A stretch of DNA of 64,000 bases from the NCBI RefSeq assembly GCF_021560035.1, contig NZ_CP074373.1, forward strand, positions 864,001-928,000, in the 5' to 3' direction. The stretch is from Virgibacillus sp. NKC19-16. Its GTDB lineage: Bacteria; Bacillota; Bacilli; Bacillales; Amphibacillaceae. Position numbers and translations under genes: made by a program. Shown here one piece after another: positions 8,996 to 18,596 of this stretch (position 1 is its first letter; each line of letters begins with the position of its first letter). The notes under the pieces were generated by a model. It had not been told where the DNA came from. It worked only from the letters and a program-made list of their open reading frames with translations, and did not search any database.

Positions 8996-9649
8996 ATCAA
9001 TACAGTTATTTTTGATTTTGATGGAACATTAGCGAATACCTTACCAATCTGTTTTTATGCTTTTCAGCGTGTTTTTAAGGAATTCGATAATAAGGATTTT
9101 TCAACGGAAGAAATTAAAGCAATGTTTGGCCCTTCTGAAACGGAGATTATTAAAGAGAACCTTTCTCATGAAAATAAAAAACAGGCAATTGGATTGTATT
9201 ATACAACATACTTAGAGAATCACTCAAAATTAGTTGATTATAATAAGGAAATTGATGAATTATTAAGATACCTTAAAAATAAAGGGATTAAACTTGGGAT
9301 TGTTACTGGAAAGGCAAAGAGAAGTTTAGATATTTCATTAGGGGAACTTCAAATGGATAACTTTTTTGATGTTATCATAACAGGTGATGATGTTAACAAA
9401 CCAAAACCTGATCCAGAGGGGCTTATTAAGGCATTGTCCGTCTTAGGTGTAAAAAGTACCGAGGCCATGTTTATCGGGGATAGTGATGCTGATATACAGG
9501 CTGGGTTACAAGCCAAGGTTTATACAATAGGAGTGCAATGGTTGCCTGATTATCAAACAATGGAATTTACCAATGAGCCTGATGCTGTCTTTGATAGTGT
9601 TACTGATTTTATGAAGTCTGTAAAAGCAGGCGGTCTTTATGAGTCATAA
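8996..9649 (+). CDS. HAD family phosphatase (PpaX/Gph-like) with apparent ATC start
   Basis: A HAD subfamily IA hydrolase of about 217 residues. Motif I (IFDFDGTLA) is encoded from about 9008, motif II is the IVTGKAKRS region, motif III includes KPKPDPEG and motif IV GDSDADIQAG. The only ATG in frame, at 9122, would delete the catalytic DFDGT loop. AGGAGG at 8982-8987 stands eight bases before an ATC at 8996, and no ATG, GTG or TTG exists in frame between the upstream stop at 8969 and 9122. Either ATC initiates, or a base was lost (a TTG at 8991 would come into frame with one added base). The substrate is unknown. Confidence 0.75.
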   Translation: MNTVIFDFDGTLANTLPICFYAFQRVFKEFDNKDFSTEEIKAMFGPSETEIIKENLSHENKKQAIGLYYTTYLENHSKLVDYNKEIDELLRYLKNKGIKLGIVTGKAKRSLDISLGELQMDNFFDVIITGDDVNKPKPDPEGLIKALSVLGVKSTEAMFIGDSDADIQAGLQAKVYTIGVQWLPDYQTMEFTNEPDAVFDSVTDFMKSVKAGGLYES

Positions 9650-9744
9650 ATAGATAGATTAAAGCATGTTTCATTCCACAAAAGAAGTATTCTATTCGTA
9701 AATCACAGACGGATGTCTTATTAAAACCAAAAGGAGCATTTATA

Positions 9745-10182
9745 ATGGAAACAGGAACAATCAAAGAACTTCAATCACAAGATGAAATCATTCGGGCGTT
9801 TCCGATAATGAATCAGCTGCGTACGCATCTTGATGAAAATACCTATGTCGAATTAGTAACCGAAGCTATGGAAAAGGATATGTACAGATTGTTTGCCTTA
9901 TACAACGAGGAAGAAATTGTTGCAGTTGCTGGATTCAAGCCTATGATTACGCTCTATTATGGACGTTTTGTCTGGGTCTTTGACTTAGTAACAAGCGAAA
10001 GCGCGCGATCAAACGGATACGGTGAAAAACTTCTTTTATTTGTGCATGAATGGGCGAGGGAAAATGGATATGAGAATGTAGCCCTATCATCTGGGTTAAA
10101 ACGTACAGAGGCTCATCGTTTTTATGAAGATAAAATGGATTATGATAAAGTGAGTTACGTTTTTAAAACAGCTTTGAAGTAA
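9745..10182 (+). CDS. GNAT family N-acetyltransferase
   Basis: A 145-residue single-domain acetyltransferase. The acetyl-CoA loop is seen as [12 protein letters not shown] (the R/QxxGxG/A pattern) around residues 89-100, followed by a helix and the [17 protein letters not shown] segment typical of GNAT motif B. AAAAGGAGC precedes the ATG. It stands alone between the HAD gene and a toxin-antitoxin pair; acceptor substrate unknown. Confidence 0.88.
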   Translation: METGTIKELQSQDEIIRAFPIMNQLRTHLDENTYVELVTEAMEKDMYRLFALYNEEEIVAVAGFKPMITLYYGRFVWVFDLVTSESARSNGYGEKLLLFVHEWARENGYENVALSSGLKRTEAHRFYEDKMDYDKVSYVFKTALK

Positions 10183-10355
10183 TTATTCTTCATAAGTAGT
10201 CAGGGGAAGCAGAGAGAGGAGTATAAGTCAGGGTTCTACAAAACTAAAGTGTTTCAAGTGTTACGTAAAACAGCAGTTGCGTTTTTCCCTGATGATTTCG
10301 CTTTTTCTCCTATAATGCTATAATAAAATCAACAAAGAGAACGGGTGGTGTCAGC

Positions 10356-10694
10356 ATGTCAAACAACTTGGTGAAATCGGGCATTCCTGAGCTTTTTTTA
10401 GAACAATTATTACGATTCTGTTCGTCCAATTCCCGGATTAAAAAAGTTATTCTGTTTGGCTCAAGAGCCCGTGGGGATTTTTGCCCGAGTTCAGATATTG
10501 ATTTAGCCGTGCAAACAAATAATGCTACTCATTCCGAGCAAAATCTAATAGAAGACAGCATTCAGGAAATGCCAACCCACTTAAGGATGGATATTGTTTT
10601 TTTGAATCGGTTATCAAAAGAGGGATTATTAGCTAATATAAAACAGGAGGGGATAATTATTTATGAACAAGGAAAGACTTTACGAGAAGCTTGA
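10356..10694 (+). CDS. MntA-like nucleotidyltransferase antitoxin
   Basis: A 112-residue minimal nucleotidyltransferase. The catalytic signature GSRARGDFCPSSDID near residues 29-43 matches GSx10DxD, with a further Asp in the MDIVFLN strand near 79. In characterised MNT-HEPN (type VII) modules such proteins add nucleotides to the HEPN toxin and silence it. The following HEPN gene overlaps it by 32 bases. Two TATAAT-like hexamers at about 10312-10324 may form its promoter. The DNA is more AT-rich than its neighbours, suggesting acquisition. An alternative is a chromosomal HI0073/HI0074-type pair with another role. Confidence 0.85.
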   Translation: MSNNLVKSGIPELFLEQLLRFCSSNSRIKKVILFGSRARGDFCPSSDIDLAVQTNNATHSEQNLIEDSIQEMPTHLRMDIVFLNRLSKEGLLANIKQEGIIIYEQGKTLREA

Positions 10695-11070
10695 AGATTA
10701 TAATCGGGCAAGTTCTAGGCTAAATGAAGCTACAAAATTAAAAATTGAGGATGATATTATTTTTGATGGAGTTATTCAACGTTTTGAATTTACCTTTGAA
10801 CTAAGCTGGAAACTTATGAAAATGTTTCTAGAAGCTACAGGTATTAGCGATATCAAAAGTCCAAGAGGGGCTATCCGCGAAGCTTATGCTTTTGGATTGA
10901 TTGAGGATGGGAATGAATGGATTAATATGATGATAGACCGTAATAAAACTTCGCATCTTTATGATGAGGAGGAAGCTAGATTAATTTATGAAAAGATAAA
11001 AAATAGGTACAAGGATTTATTTCTACACTTTGGAAATAAAGTAGAGGAAGAAATAGAGAAAATAAACTAA
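10663..11070 (+). CDS. HEPN/HI0074-family partner (putative toxin)
   Basis: A 135-residue helical protein of the HI0074 nucleotidyltransferase-substrate-binding family. It has the FEFTFELSWKLMK helix, SPRGAIREAYAFGLI, and DRNKTSHLY near 94-102, which contains the Rx4H motif of HEPN ribonucleases (R-N-K-T-S-H). It overlaps the nucleotidyltransferase gene and has its own AGGAGGGG ten bases before the ATG. Together they form a probable MNT-HEPN toxin-antitoxin unit. Whether this HEPN cuts RNA cannot be told from sequence alone. Confidence 0.85.
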   Translation: MNKERLYEKLEDYNRASSRLNEATKLKIEDDIIFDGVIQRFEFTFELSWKLMKMFLEATGISDIKSPRGAIREAYAFGLIEDGNEWINMMIDRNKTSHLYDEEEARLIYEKIKNRYKDLFLHFGNKVEEEIEKIN

Positions 11071-11110
11071 GGACTCCTATACCCAAATAGAAGTCCCCCA
11101 TTCCCTTTCC

Positions 11111-12283
11111 CTACGACCGCTCACCAGATGGTATTTCCTTCCCGTAAGGCAATACATGATAAACAATTAGTAATATCGTTCCAATCAATGAGAGGCTTCC
11201 CATTCCAAAATACAGTGTTCCTCCGCCAAAGTTATCAAATATGGATCCACCTACAAGTGATCCTACTATCCCGGAGACCCCGAAAAATGTTGCAAAAAAC
11301 ACAAGGTGGCCGGTTGATTGCAGAATGCTTGGAATTAATCGCGTCACATAGCTGAATGCAGCTAGGTAAAATATCCCGAATGTTAGTCCATGCAGGAATT
11401 GGAGGGCAATGATATGTACCGGATCATCAACAGCTGCAAACAGAAACCAACGCATACTAAATAAAGCACCGGCGATGATAATAAATATTAACGGATGAAA
11501 TTTTTTGAACCAGAAACCGGCAAAAGCAAACACAGCCGCTTCCGTAGCAACACCCACAAACCATGCTAATCCCACTAGACCTTCGCTGCCGCCAAGCTGT
11601 TCGATATACAATCCTATAAAACTATCATTCGCACGATGTCCTATTGTTATAAACAAGATAAGTCCTAGAAAGATAAGGAATGGTTTATTTGTAATAATTT
11701 TTTTGACATCCTTCAATTGGACAGGATCTGATTCCACTTTTACATCTTTTAGGCGAAATACGACGAGTAAAGCCATTGTTCCAAAAAATAAATATGGGAA
11801 GATGATGTACTGAATACCAATATTTGCTAGTATCTCTCCAACAACTAGCGATGATGTAGCAAAACCGATCGATCCCCATGTTCGAATGGTTCCAAATGAT
11901 ACATGGAGATCGTCCGCACGCCGTTGTGCAAGGCTGTCACCAAGCGCTCCGATTGGGGTGGTGAAAAAATAGAAAACCGCGCCCATCAATATGATCGAAA
12001 CTAATGTGTTCATTTGGAAAAATAGTGTGCTCCCAATGATAAGGCCAATAATACAAATTAATAGAACCCATTTCACCGTTTTATACTTATCACTCAAATA
12101 ACCAAAAAAAGGCTGAGCAAATATAGAAGCGAGCGGGCCGATGGCAAGCACCCAACCAATTTCAGTCCCGTTTAATCCTTTAAACTGTAGATATAATGGT
12201 AAAAAACTAAGAATAACTGTATTAGAGGCATGAAAGCTAAATAACAGCATTTTTAATGGAATTAATGATTTACTTTTTGCCAC
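11111..12283 (-). CDS. MFS transporter (HcaT/nucleoside-symporter-like)
   Basis: A 390-residue, 12-helix major facilitator with the MFS_1_like signature: IGWVLAIGPLASIFAQPFFGYLSD in the first helices, GALGDSLA and FGTIRTWGSIGFA before helix 5, like HcaT, YwbF and LacY-type proteins. AGGAG (12296-12292, minus strand) lies eight bases before GTG at 12283; a GTG at 12292 would sit inside the ribosome site, so I use 12283. Single gene; substrate unknown. Confidence 0.85.
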   Translation of the reverse strand: MAKSKSLIPLKMLLFSFHASNTVILSFLPLYLQFKGLNGTEIGWVLAIGPLASIFAQPFFGYLSDKYKTVKWVLLICIIGLIIGSTLFFQMNTLVSIILMGAVFYFFTTPIGALGDSLAQRRADDLHVSFGTIRTWGSIGFATSSLVVGEILANIGIQYIIFPYLFFGTMALLVVFRLKDVKVESDPVQLKDVKKIITNKPFLIFLGLILFITIGHRANDSFIGLYIEQLGGSEGLVGLAWFVGVATEAAVFAFAGFWFKKFHPLIFIIIAGALFSMRWFLFAAVDDPVHIIALQFLHGLTFGIFYLAAFSYVTRLIPSILQSTGHLVFFATFFGVSGIVGSLVGGSIFDNFGGGTLYFGMGSLSLIGTILLIVYHVLPYGKEIPSGERS

Positions 12284-12451
12284 CGCAATCACTCCTGACC
12301 TACCATCCTTATGTAAGAACGCATTTTACAATTATATCATAATTTTCCGATTAAAAGTCTGCAAATTAACTGGACAGCAAAAATAAGGTCAAGTAAACTG
12401 AAACAAAATCATAAGCTGTATAGGAATGCGGAAATATGAGGGGGAAAACAT

Positions 12452-13162
12452 ATGAAACCATTAATTGGAATAACATCATCGATGGAAATTGACCAATCGC
12501 ATTACGCGGTCACCAATCGTAATGTGAAGGCTATTATGCGGGCAGGGGGGATGCCTGTCATGTTGCCATATTTTATAGAAGAGGAAGATGTCGATCAAAT
12601 TGCCAATCAGATCGATGGTTTATATGCGACAGGTGGATATGATATTGATCCAACACTGTTCGAGGAGGAGCCGCATCCTAATCTCGGGACAATTATTCCC
12701 GCACGTGACCAGTCGGAAATTGCGGTCATGAACAAGCTGCTTGAAAGGGGTAAACCTATTTTAGGTGTCTGCCGAGGTGCCCAAACATTAAATATTGCGG
12801 CAGGCGGGGATATGTACCAGGATATCTATGGGCAAATTAATCGGGAGCTGCTTCAGCATTCGCAAAAAGCGCCACTGTATCATGGCTCTCATTTTGTGCA
12901 TGTGCAGGAAGGATCCCTGCTGCATCATCTAACAGGTTCTGCAAAATTCCGTGTCAACAGCCTGCATCATCAGGCAAATCGGGGTGTATCTGGAGCTTTT
13001 CAAATTAGCGGAAAAGCAAATGATGGTATCGTCGAGGCTGTCGAAAGTAAGATCCATCCATTTGCGCTTGGGTTGCAGTGGCACCCGGAATCAATGGCAG
13101 AATCGGGAGATGTGGCATCACTTCAGATTTATGAAGGGTTTATTGCCGCTTGTGAAAAATAG
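12452..13162 (+). CDS. gamma-glutamyl-gamma-aminobutyrate hydrolase family (peptidase C26)
   Basis: A 236-residue class I amidotransferase-like hydrolase. The nucleophile elbow is [12 protein letters not shown] near residue 108, and LQWHPE near 212 carries the His/Glu of the triad. RDQSE and SLHHQ are typical of the PuuD/C26 family, which cleave gamma-glutamyl amides such as gamma-glutamyl-GABA. There are no putrescine genes beside it, so the true substrate is uncertain. GAGGGGG precedes the ATG. Confidence 0.9.
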   Translation: MKPLIGITSSMEIDQSHYAVTNRNVKAIMRAGGMPVMLPYFIEEEDVDQIANQIDGLYATGGYDIDPTLFEEEPHPNLGTIIPARDQSEIAVMNKLLERGKPILGVCRGAQTLNIAAGGDMYQDIYGQINRELLQHSQKAPLYHGSHFVHVQEGSLLHHLTGSAKFRVNSLHHQANRGVSGAFQISGKANDGIVEAVESKIHPFALGLQWHPESMAESGDVASLQIYEGFIAACEK

Positions 13163-13164
13163 GG

Positions 13165-13192
13165 GAAGCGTGCGCTATTAGGCGTACGCTTC
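13165..13192. terminator. hairpin between the C26 hydrolase and msrA
   Basis: GAAGCGTGCGC pairs with the inverted GGCGTACGCTTC around a short loop, just after the hydrolase stop and at the restored end of the convergent msrA. There is only a weak T tract, so efficiency is uncertain. Confidence 0.6.
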
Positions 13193-13198
13193 ATTAGA

Positions 13199-13725
13199 TT
13201 ATTTTCCCCATACTGCTTCAATAAACTCATCCCTGCCCGACTTCGCCCGGTCTTCTTTATATTCCTGTTCACTTTTTTATAAAAGTCCTGATGATAATCC
13301 TCAGCAGGATAAAACGTCTTAGTGGGTAAAATTTGCGTTACAATCGGTTTGGAAAATTTTCCGCTTTGTTCAAGCTCCTTTTTAGAACCCTCAGCTAATT
13401 CCAGTTGTTCCTCGTCAGTATAAAAAATTGCCGCACGATACGAATCACCGCGATCTTGAAATTGTCCGCCATCATCGGTCGGATCAATTTGTTGCCAGAA
13501 TATATTTAGGATAGTTTCATACGTGATGATGCTAGGATCATAGGTGATTTCGACAGCTTCATAGTGACCGGATTTCCCGCTTTTCACGTCTTCATATGTC
13601 GGATTTTCGAGATGTCCACCGGTATAGCCTGAAACAACGCTGTGAATCCCGTCCCATTGATCGAATGGCTTCACCATACACCAGAAGCATCCGCCAGCGA
13701 AGGTAGCTTTTTTATATTTCGTCAA
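13199..13725 (-). CDS. msrA: peptide methionine sulfoxide reductase A, with a one-base frameshift
   Basis: Reduces methionine-S-sulfoxide in proteins. The N-terminal GGCFWC with the catalytic Cys, GYTGG, GHYEAVE and AEDYHQDFY are all intact. After YKK the frame as read runs into VNRNIKK and on past the normal end. Adding one base in the T6 run at 13273-13278 restores [20 protein letters not shown]... and a stop at 13199-13201, giving 175 residues, the usual length. The coordinates given assume that correction; without it the frame runs to 13129 and overlaps the neighbouring gene. Sequencing error is the simplest reading. Confidence 0.85.
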
Positions 13726-13805
13726 TTATTTTCCCCCCAATTGTTACAATCGTATAAATCAAGTAGAATAGATATACTATAACATATCATAAAGCAGGTG
13801 ACAGG

Positions 13806-14372
13806 ATGGAAGAACCATACGTACATAAAATTTTTATCGAAAAAGTAGAGCAAAAGAACGAAAAAATAGACTTACGTAAAGAAGGATTTTCGGAGAATGA
13901 TGCGGAGAAAGCGATATTCGCCTATCCGATTAAGCATTATATGTTTTGGCAGGAAGAAGTAGATGCTGAATCTATTGATATGGGCACGTTGGGTGAAAAT
14001 TTTTCCATTCTGGAAATGGATGAATTTACGGTTTGTATTGGTGATACATTTAAAATAGGTGATGCAATTATACAAGTTTCGCAGCCTTTTCAGCCATATT
14101 GGGAACTTGATAAGATGCGTTTTGCAAAACAAATGGTGCAAAGCGGGCGCACTGGCTGGTATTTTCGCGTATTACAGGAAGGTTACGTGCAGCCAGAATC
14201 GGATATGGAATTAATTGACCAACCCTACCCACAATGGTCCATCGCCGCTTGTAATGAAATTATGTTCCTCGATAAGGAAGACCTGCGTTTAGCCGATGAT
14301 CTCGCCTCCTGTGATTTACTCGCTAAGGAATGGCGAATAACCATGAAAAAACGCTTGCGTGGTATCTTTTAA
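13806..14372 (+). CDS. MOSC domain protein, N-terminally short
   Basis: A 188-residue protein matching the MOSC fold of YiiM/YflK: AYPIKHYMFWQEE, GTLGENFS, VCIGDTFKIGDAIIQVSQP and GRTGWYFRVL. MOSC domains bind molybdenum cofactor or sulfur carriers and can act in N-hydroxylated-base detoxification. Relatives begin about 40 residues earlier and carry a Cys soon after VSQPxxP; here that stretch reads QPYWEL with no Cys. It may be a divergent or inactive member. AGCAGGTGACAGG precedes the start. Confidence 0.75.
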   Translation: MEEPYVHKIFIEKVEQKNEKIDLRKEGFSENDAEKAIFAYPIKHYMFWQEEVDAESIDMGTLGENFSILEMDEFTVCIGDTFKIGDAIIQVSQPFQPYWELDKMRFAKQMVQSGRTGWYFRVLQEGYVQPESDMELIDQPYPQWSIAACNEIMFLDKEDLRLADDLASCDLLAKEWRITMKKRLRGIF

Positions 14373-14380
14373 TCGATGAT

Positions 14381-14417
14381 ATTGGACTTTCCGATTGCCG
14401 GAAAGTCCAATTTTTTT
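14381..14417 (+). terminator. intrinsic terminator after the MOSC gene
   Basis: ATTGGACTTTCC pairs perfectly with GGAAAGTCCAAT, followed by a run of T. Confidence 0.88.
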
Positions 14418-14587
14418 GAATCCTAAATTCAGCAAATTTTTCATATTTATGACATTTTACCCATGTCTTTGTGCACTGGTGAAATCTATTAAAATTCTAT
14501 ACTATTACAATATAACTGAATATTAAGTATTAAAATTAATAGGAAGGAGTAAAGAGAAGCGAAACAACTTTCATAAGGGGGATTTGA

Positions 14588-17500
14588 ATGTTAAAACGAA
14601 TTGCCGCGTTGTTGCTCGCTGTTTTACTGGTTGCGGGTAACTTCTCATTTGCCAGTGCAACAAGTATAACTGGCAAAACGTTTGATGGAAACGTTACAAA
14701 AAAGTCTAATACAGAAAAATTAGAGGAAACCGAAGACCCGGATAAAGACGTTAGAGTTGTTGTTGAGATGGAGGATGAAGCACCAATTGAAAAGGCAACA
14801 CAAAGAGGTGTGACGTTTAATAGTTTGCAAGAAACCCAAAAACAAGAGCTTGAAAATGAAGCAAAAGCACAGCAAGAATCCGTTAAACAGCAAATGACAA
14901 CAGATCAGGTGGAAGCTACATACTTACAAGAATTTACAGCTGTTATGAATGGTTTTAGTGCAGAAGTAAAACAAGGGGACCTTGAGCAGATTGAAGAAAT
15001 TCCCGATGTAAAATCCGTACACATCGTGAATGAGTATGAGCAGCCAAAGGTCGAGCCAGAAATGAAATATAGTAAAGAATTGGTAGAAGCACAAAAAATG
15101 TGGCGTGATTACGGCTACAAAGGGGAGGGCATGACGGTTGGTGTAATCGATACCGGGATTGATCCAGACCACCGTGACATGGTGCTTTCCGGCGACACGG
15201 AGCCAGCACATACGCAAGAATCTGTCGAAGAATCAATCGATGAACATGATTTACCGGGTGATTTTTATACAGACAAAGTTCCCTATGGCTACAACTATAT
15301 GGATGAAAATGACGAAATCCGTGATGTAGCAAATGGCGCTTCCATGCACGGCATGCATGTTGCTGGGACAGTTGGCGCCAATGGAGACGAGGATAATGGC
15401 GGAATTATGGGAATTGCCCCGGAAGCACAGCTTTTAGCTTTGAAAGTTTTCGGAAATGACCCTGAAATGCAATCAACCTATGGCGATATCTATATCAAAG
15501 CCATTGATGATGCGATTAAACTTGGTGTTGATGCATTGAACATGAGCCTTGGTTCAACTGCCGGATTTGTGGATGAAACGTCACCCGAACAGCAAGCAGT
15601 AAGTCGTGCGGTGGATAATGGTGTTCTCATGTCCATTTCAGCAGGTAACTCGGCATTGTTCGCAGATGGATTTTATTATCCACTTGCCACGAATCCGGAT
15701 TATGGCCTAAGCGGTTCACCAGGGGTCTCCTATGATTCGATGCAAGTAGCCTCTTTTGAAAATTCAAACATAGAAGTAGAAGCAGTGGACTATACGACTG
15801 ATGAAGAAACAGGCAGCGCACCATTCCTGTCAGCGGGAAATACACATCCTTCAGATTATGTAGAGAACAGTTTTGAGGTTGTAGAAGCCGGGCTTGGACT
15901 GCCAGAGGACTTTGCAGATATTGATGTAACAGGAAAGTATGTACTTGTCCAGCGTGGTGAAAATCCGTTTACAGAAAAAGCAATAAATGCCCAGGAAGCT
16001 GGTGCAGAAGGTGTCATTATTTATAATAATGTAGATGGTATTGTCAACATGGCTACGGAAGACGCAATCGAGATTCCGCAGCTGTTCATGCTGAAAAATG
16101 ATGGTGACAGACTAGTAAATGCGATAAGGGATGGCCAAGAAGTCACATTGGATTTCACAGGTGGCTCGTCAACAATTGATAACCCGGATGCTGGAAACAT
16201 GAGTGCTTTCACTTCATGGGGCCTGACCCCGAACCTGGATTTCAAACCGGAAATTACCGCGCCAGGCGGACAAATTTTATCAACATTGAATAACGACGAA
16301 TATGGATTGATGAGCGGTACATCGATGGCTGCACCACATGTGGCAGGTGGGGGAGCTCTCGTGCTGCAGTACGTTGATGAGGAATTTGGGCTGGAAAATG
16401 CGGAGCGCGTTCTTCAGGCTAAAAATATTATGATGAACACAGGAAAATTGGTGGAGTTTGACGGAGCATTTGTGTCACCACGACGTCAGGGTGCTGGTTT
16501 GATGCAGCTGCATAGCGCATTGTCCACACCGGTAATTGTCACCGAATCAGAGACAAATGAAGCGAAAGTAGCCTTAAAGGAAATTACAGAAAATGAAGTA
16601 ACCTTTGAGCTGACTGCAGAGAACTATACGGATGAAGCAGTTACGTATGAGGTGGAAGCAAACGCGCAAACAGATCAATTTGTGCAAAATGGGGAAGACG
16701 TATTAGTTGCGCCAAATCAATTCGGTGCGCTGGATCTTGATGGTACAGCTACCGTTAACGGGGAAGCTGTAAGTACAGTTGAAGTACCTGCAGGTGGAAC
16801 GTCAACCATTACTGTTACTGTTGATGTTAGTGAAGCAGACGAAGCATTAACGGAGTATTTCACGAATGGTTACTGGTTAGAAGGTTTTGTCACCTTAACC
16901 GATCCACAAGACGTGAATCCGGAGCTACATGTTCCTTATGTTGGATTTAAAGGTGAATGGGACAGTTCTCCAATTGTGGACAAACCTGTGTGGGACGAAG
17001 ATACCTATTATGGAATGACTGGTGTTGTCACATCAGTAGGTGAAGAGTCATACGGCTTCCTTGGTGAAGACACCCAAACAGGGGAAGTTGATCCGGAAAA
17101 CATCGCCTTCTCACCAGACGGGGACGGCAGGCAGGATGATGCATTAATGATACTTTCCTTCCTTAGAAATGCAAAGGAAGTGAAATTTAACGTCTTAGAT
17201 GAAAACAAAGAAACGGTGCGCACAATTACGACTGAATCACATGTCAGAAAGAACTATTATGATAGCGGCCTGGCACCAATGTATTCTCTATCTTCTTCTC
17301 GTGTCTGGGATGGAAAAATAGACGGGGAGCAAGCACCAGAGGGTCAGTATTACCTGCAGGTCGAAGCGGTCATTGATTATGATGATGCGAGCTGGCAATC
17401 CCTTGAAATCCCGGTAGAACTTGATGTAACTGCACCGGAACTGGAAGCAGATTTTAATGAGGAGGAACAGATAGTAACTGTTGATGCGGGAGATAATGAA

Positions 17501-18508
17501 AATGGAAGTGGTCTCGCCCATTGGGATGTTCAGGTTGATGGAGAATCTATTCTTGACGAACCTTACGCAGAAGACGTTAACGAACACCAATTAACGAAAA
17601 AATTACAGCCTGATCAAACATTAACCGTCATTGCAGTTGACTATGCAGGAAATCAAACAGAGGAAGATGCAACGGAAGCAACAGATACAACCATACCAAA
17701 TCTGCATCTGCAAAAACCGGAATTCCTTGGTGTACAAACGGATAGAGAAGTGGAATTCTCAGGCTATGTAACCGACAAATCAGGTGTAAAAGAAGTAACG
17801 GTTGACGGGGAACAAGCAGGAGTCACCTACAATGAAGAAGAGGACCGTTACGACTTTACCTATACACTGACACATGAGGAAGATGGCTACTTTTTCCATC
17901 ATATTAAAGCGGTGGACAATGCCGAAAATGAAGCGGAAATCGGCCGCAGGTATTTTGTCGATACACAAGCAGCAACGTTAGAGGTAGATACGGATGAAAA
18001 AACGGGTTCAGGTACCATAAATGTAGATGCTAACATCACTGATAATTTTGATGATATCAGACTCTATGTTAATGATAGTGAAATTTATAAGCACGAACAA
18101 ACAGAACCATATGGGATGAACGGATTTAATGAAACGATTACAGACATTGAACTGGATCTTGAGCTAGGTGAAAACGAGTTTGTGTTCAAAGTCGTTGATC
18201 TCGGAGGACATGAAACAACTGAAAAGCTAACGATTGAGCAGGAAGCCAGTATTGCACAAATGAAAAGTCTTGTAGAACAGTACAACGATGACGGTGAGAT
18301 TGCAGATGATGAAACCGCAAGAATGCTTGATACGCAATTGACAGCAATCGATCATTATGCAGGCAGCGAGCAAAATGAAAAAGCGATCAAACATATGAAC
18401 AATTTCAAACAATTACTTGATTTTCAACAGGATAGGGAAATGATCTCGGAAAATGCAGTAGAAACTCTGCATGAATATGCTGATTATTTGATTGAAGAAT
18501 GGCAGTAA
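14588..18508 (+). CDS. large secreted subtilisin-like serine protease (S8, Vpr/lactocepin-like)
   Basis: A 1306-residue exported protease. It has a signal peptide (LKRIAALLLAVLLVAGNFSFA), an I9 propeptide-like region (about 50-145), then the S8 catalytic domain with D188 (VIDTGID), H254 (SMHGMHVAG) and S579 (SGTSMAAPHVAG), a PA insert (about 430-530), Fn3-like and Ig-like beta domains to about 1220 and a helical C-terminus. There is no LPXTG anchor. AAGGGGG precedes the ATG. Right after it come TapA-like, SipW and TasA-like genes in the same direction, so it may act on matrix proteins or simply in nutrition; that link is inferred. Confidence 0.93.
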   Translation: MLKRIAALLLAVLLVAGNFSFASATSITGKTFDGNVTKKSNTEKLEETEDPDKDVRVVVEMEDEAPIEKATQRGVTFNSLQETQKQELENEAKAQQESVKQQMTTDQVEATYLQEFTAVMNGFSAEVKQGDLEQIEEIPDVKSVHIVNEYEQPKVEPEMKYSKELVEAQKMWRDYGYKGEGMTVGVIDTGIDPDHRDMVLSGDTEPAHTQESVEESIDEHDLPGDFYTDKVPYGYNYMDENDEIRDVANGASMHGMHVAGTVGANGDEDNGGIMGIAPEAQLLALKVFGNDPEMQSTYGDIYIKAIDDAIKLGVDALNMSLGSTAGFVDETSPEQQAVSRAVDNGVLMSISAGNSALFADGFYYPLATNPDYGLSGSPGVSYDSMQVASFENSNIEVEAVDYTTDEETGSAPFLSAGNTHPSDYVENSFEVVEAGLGLPEDFADIDVTGKYVLVQRGENPFTEKAINAQEAGAEGVIIYNNVDGIVNMATEDAIEIPQLFMLKNDGDRLVNAIRDGQEVTLDFTGGSSTIDNPDAGNMSAFTSWGLTPNLDFKPEITAPGGQILSTLNNDEYGLMSGTSMAAPHVAGGGALVLQYVDEEFGLENAERVLQAKNIMMNTGKLVEFDGAFVSPRRQGAGLMQLHSALSTPVIVTESETNEAKVALKEITENEVTFELTAENYTDEAVTYEVEANAQTDQFVQNGEDVLVAPNQFGALDLDGTATVNGEAVSTVEVPAGGTSTITVTVDVSEADEALTEYFTNGYWLEGFVTLTDPQDVNPELHVPYVGFKGEWDSSPIVDKPVWDEDTYYGMTGVVTSVGEESYGFLGEDTQTGEVDPENIAFSPDGDGRQDDALMILSFLRNAKEVKFNVLDENKETVRTITTESHVRKNYYDSGLAPMYSLSSSRVWDGKIDGEQAPEGQYYLQVEAVIDYDDASWQSLEIPVELDVTAPELEADFNEEEQIVTVDAGDNENGSGLAHWDVQVDGESILDEPYAEDVNEHQLTKKLQPDQTLTVIAVDYAGNQTEEDATEATDTTIPNLHLQKPEFLGVQTDREVEFSGYVTDKSGVKEVTVDGEQAGVTYNEEEDRYDFTYTLTHEEDGYFFHHIKAVDNAENEAEIGRRYFVDTQAATLEVDTDEKTGSGTINVDANITDNFDDIRLYVNDSEIYKHEQTEPYGMNGFNETITDIELDLELGENEFVFKVVDLGGHETTEKLTIEQEASIAQMKSLVEQYNDDGEIADDETARMLDTQLTAIDHYAGSEQNEKAIKHMNNFKQLLDFQQDREMISENAVETLHEYADYLIEEWQ

Positions 18509-18523
18509 ATTTTTCGGGGGGAT

Positions 18524-18551
18524 GGAGCTCGGGTGTTTGTTACCGAGCTCC
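18524..18551. repeat. perfect 9-bp inverted repeat between the protease and the tapA-like gene
   Basis: GGAGCTCGG and CCGAGCTCC enclose a 10-base loop, 15 bases after the protease stop. No T run follows, so it is not a standard terminator; it could be an mRNA processing or stability element, or a weak attenuator that sets protease and matrix genes at different levels. Confidence 0.7.
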
Positions 18552-18596
18552 GGAACCTTTCCACTGGACTATAAGAAGATTGAAAGGAGTGGTACA

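Noticed and set aside
8996-9649. HAD gene as a plain pseudogene starting at ATG 9122
   Set aside because: All four HAD motifs are intact in one frame and a strong ribosome site fits the ATC, so a functional gene with an odd or misread start is more likely.
13270-13282. Programmed -1 frameshift at the msrA A6 run
   Set aside because: The codon phase (TAT AAA AAA GTG) does not give a proper X XXY YYZ heptamer, and four other genes in the window show the same kind of one-base loss.
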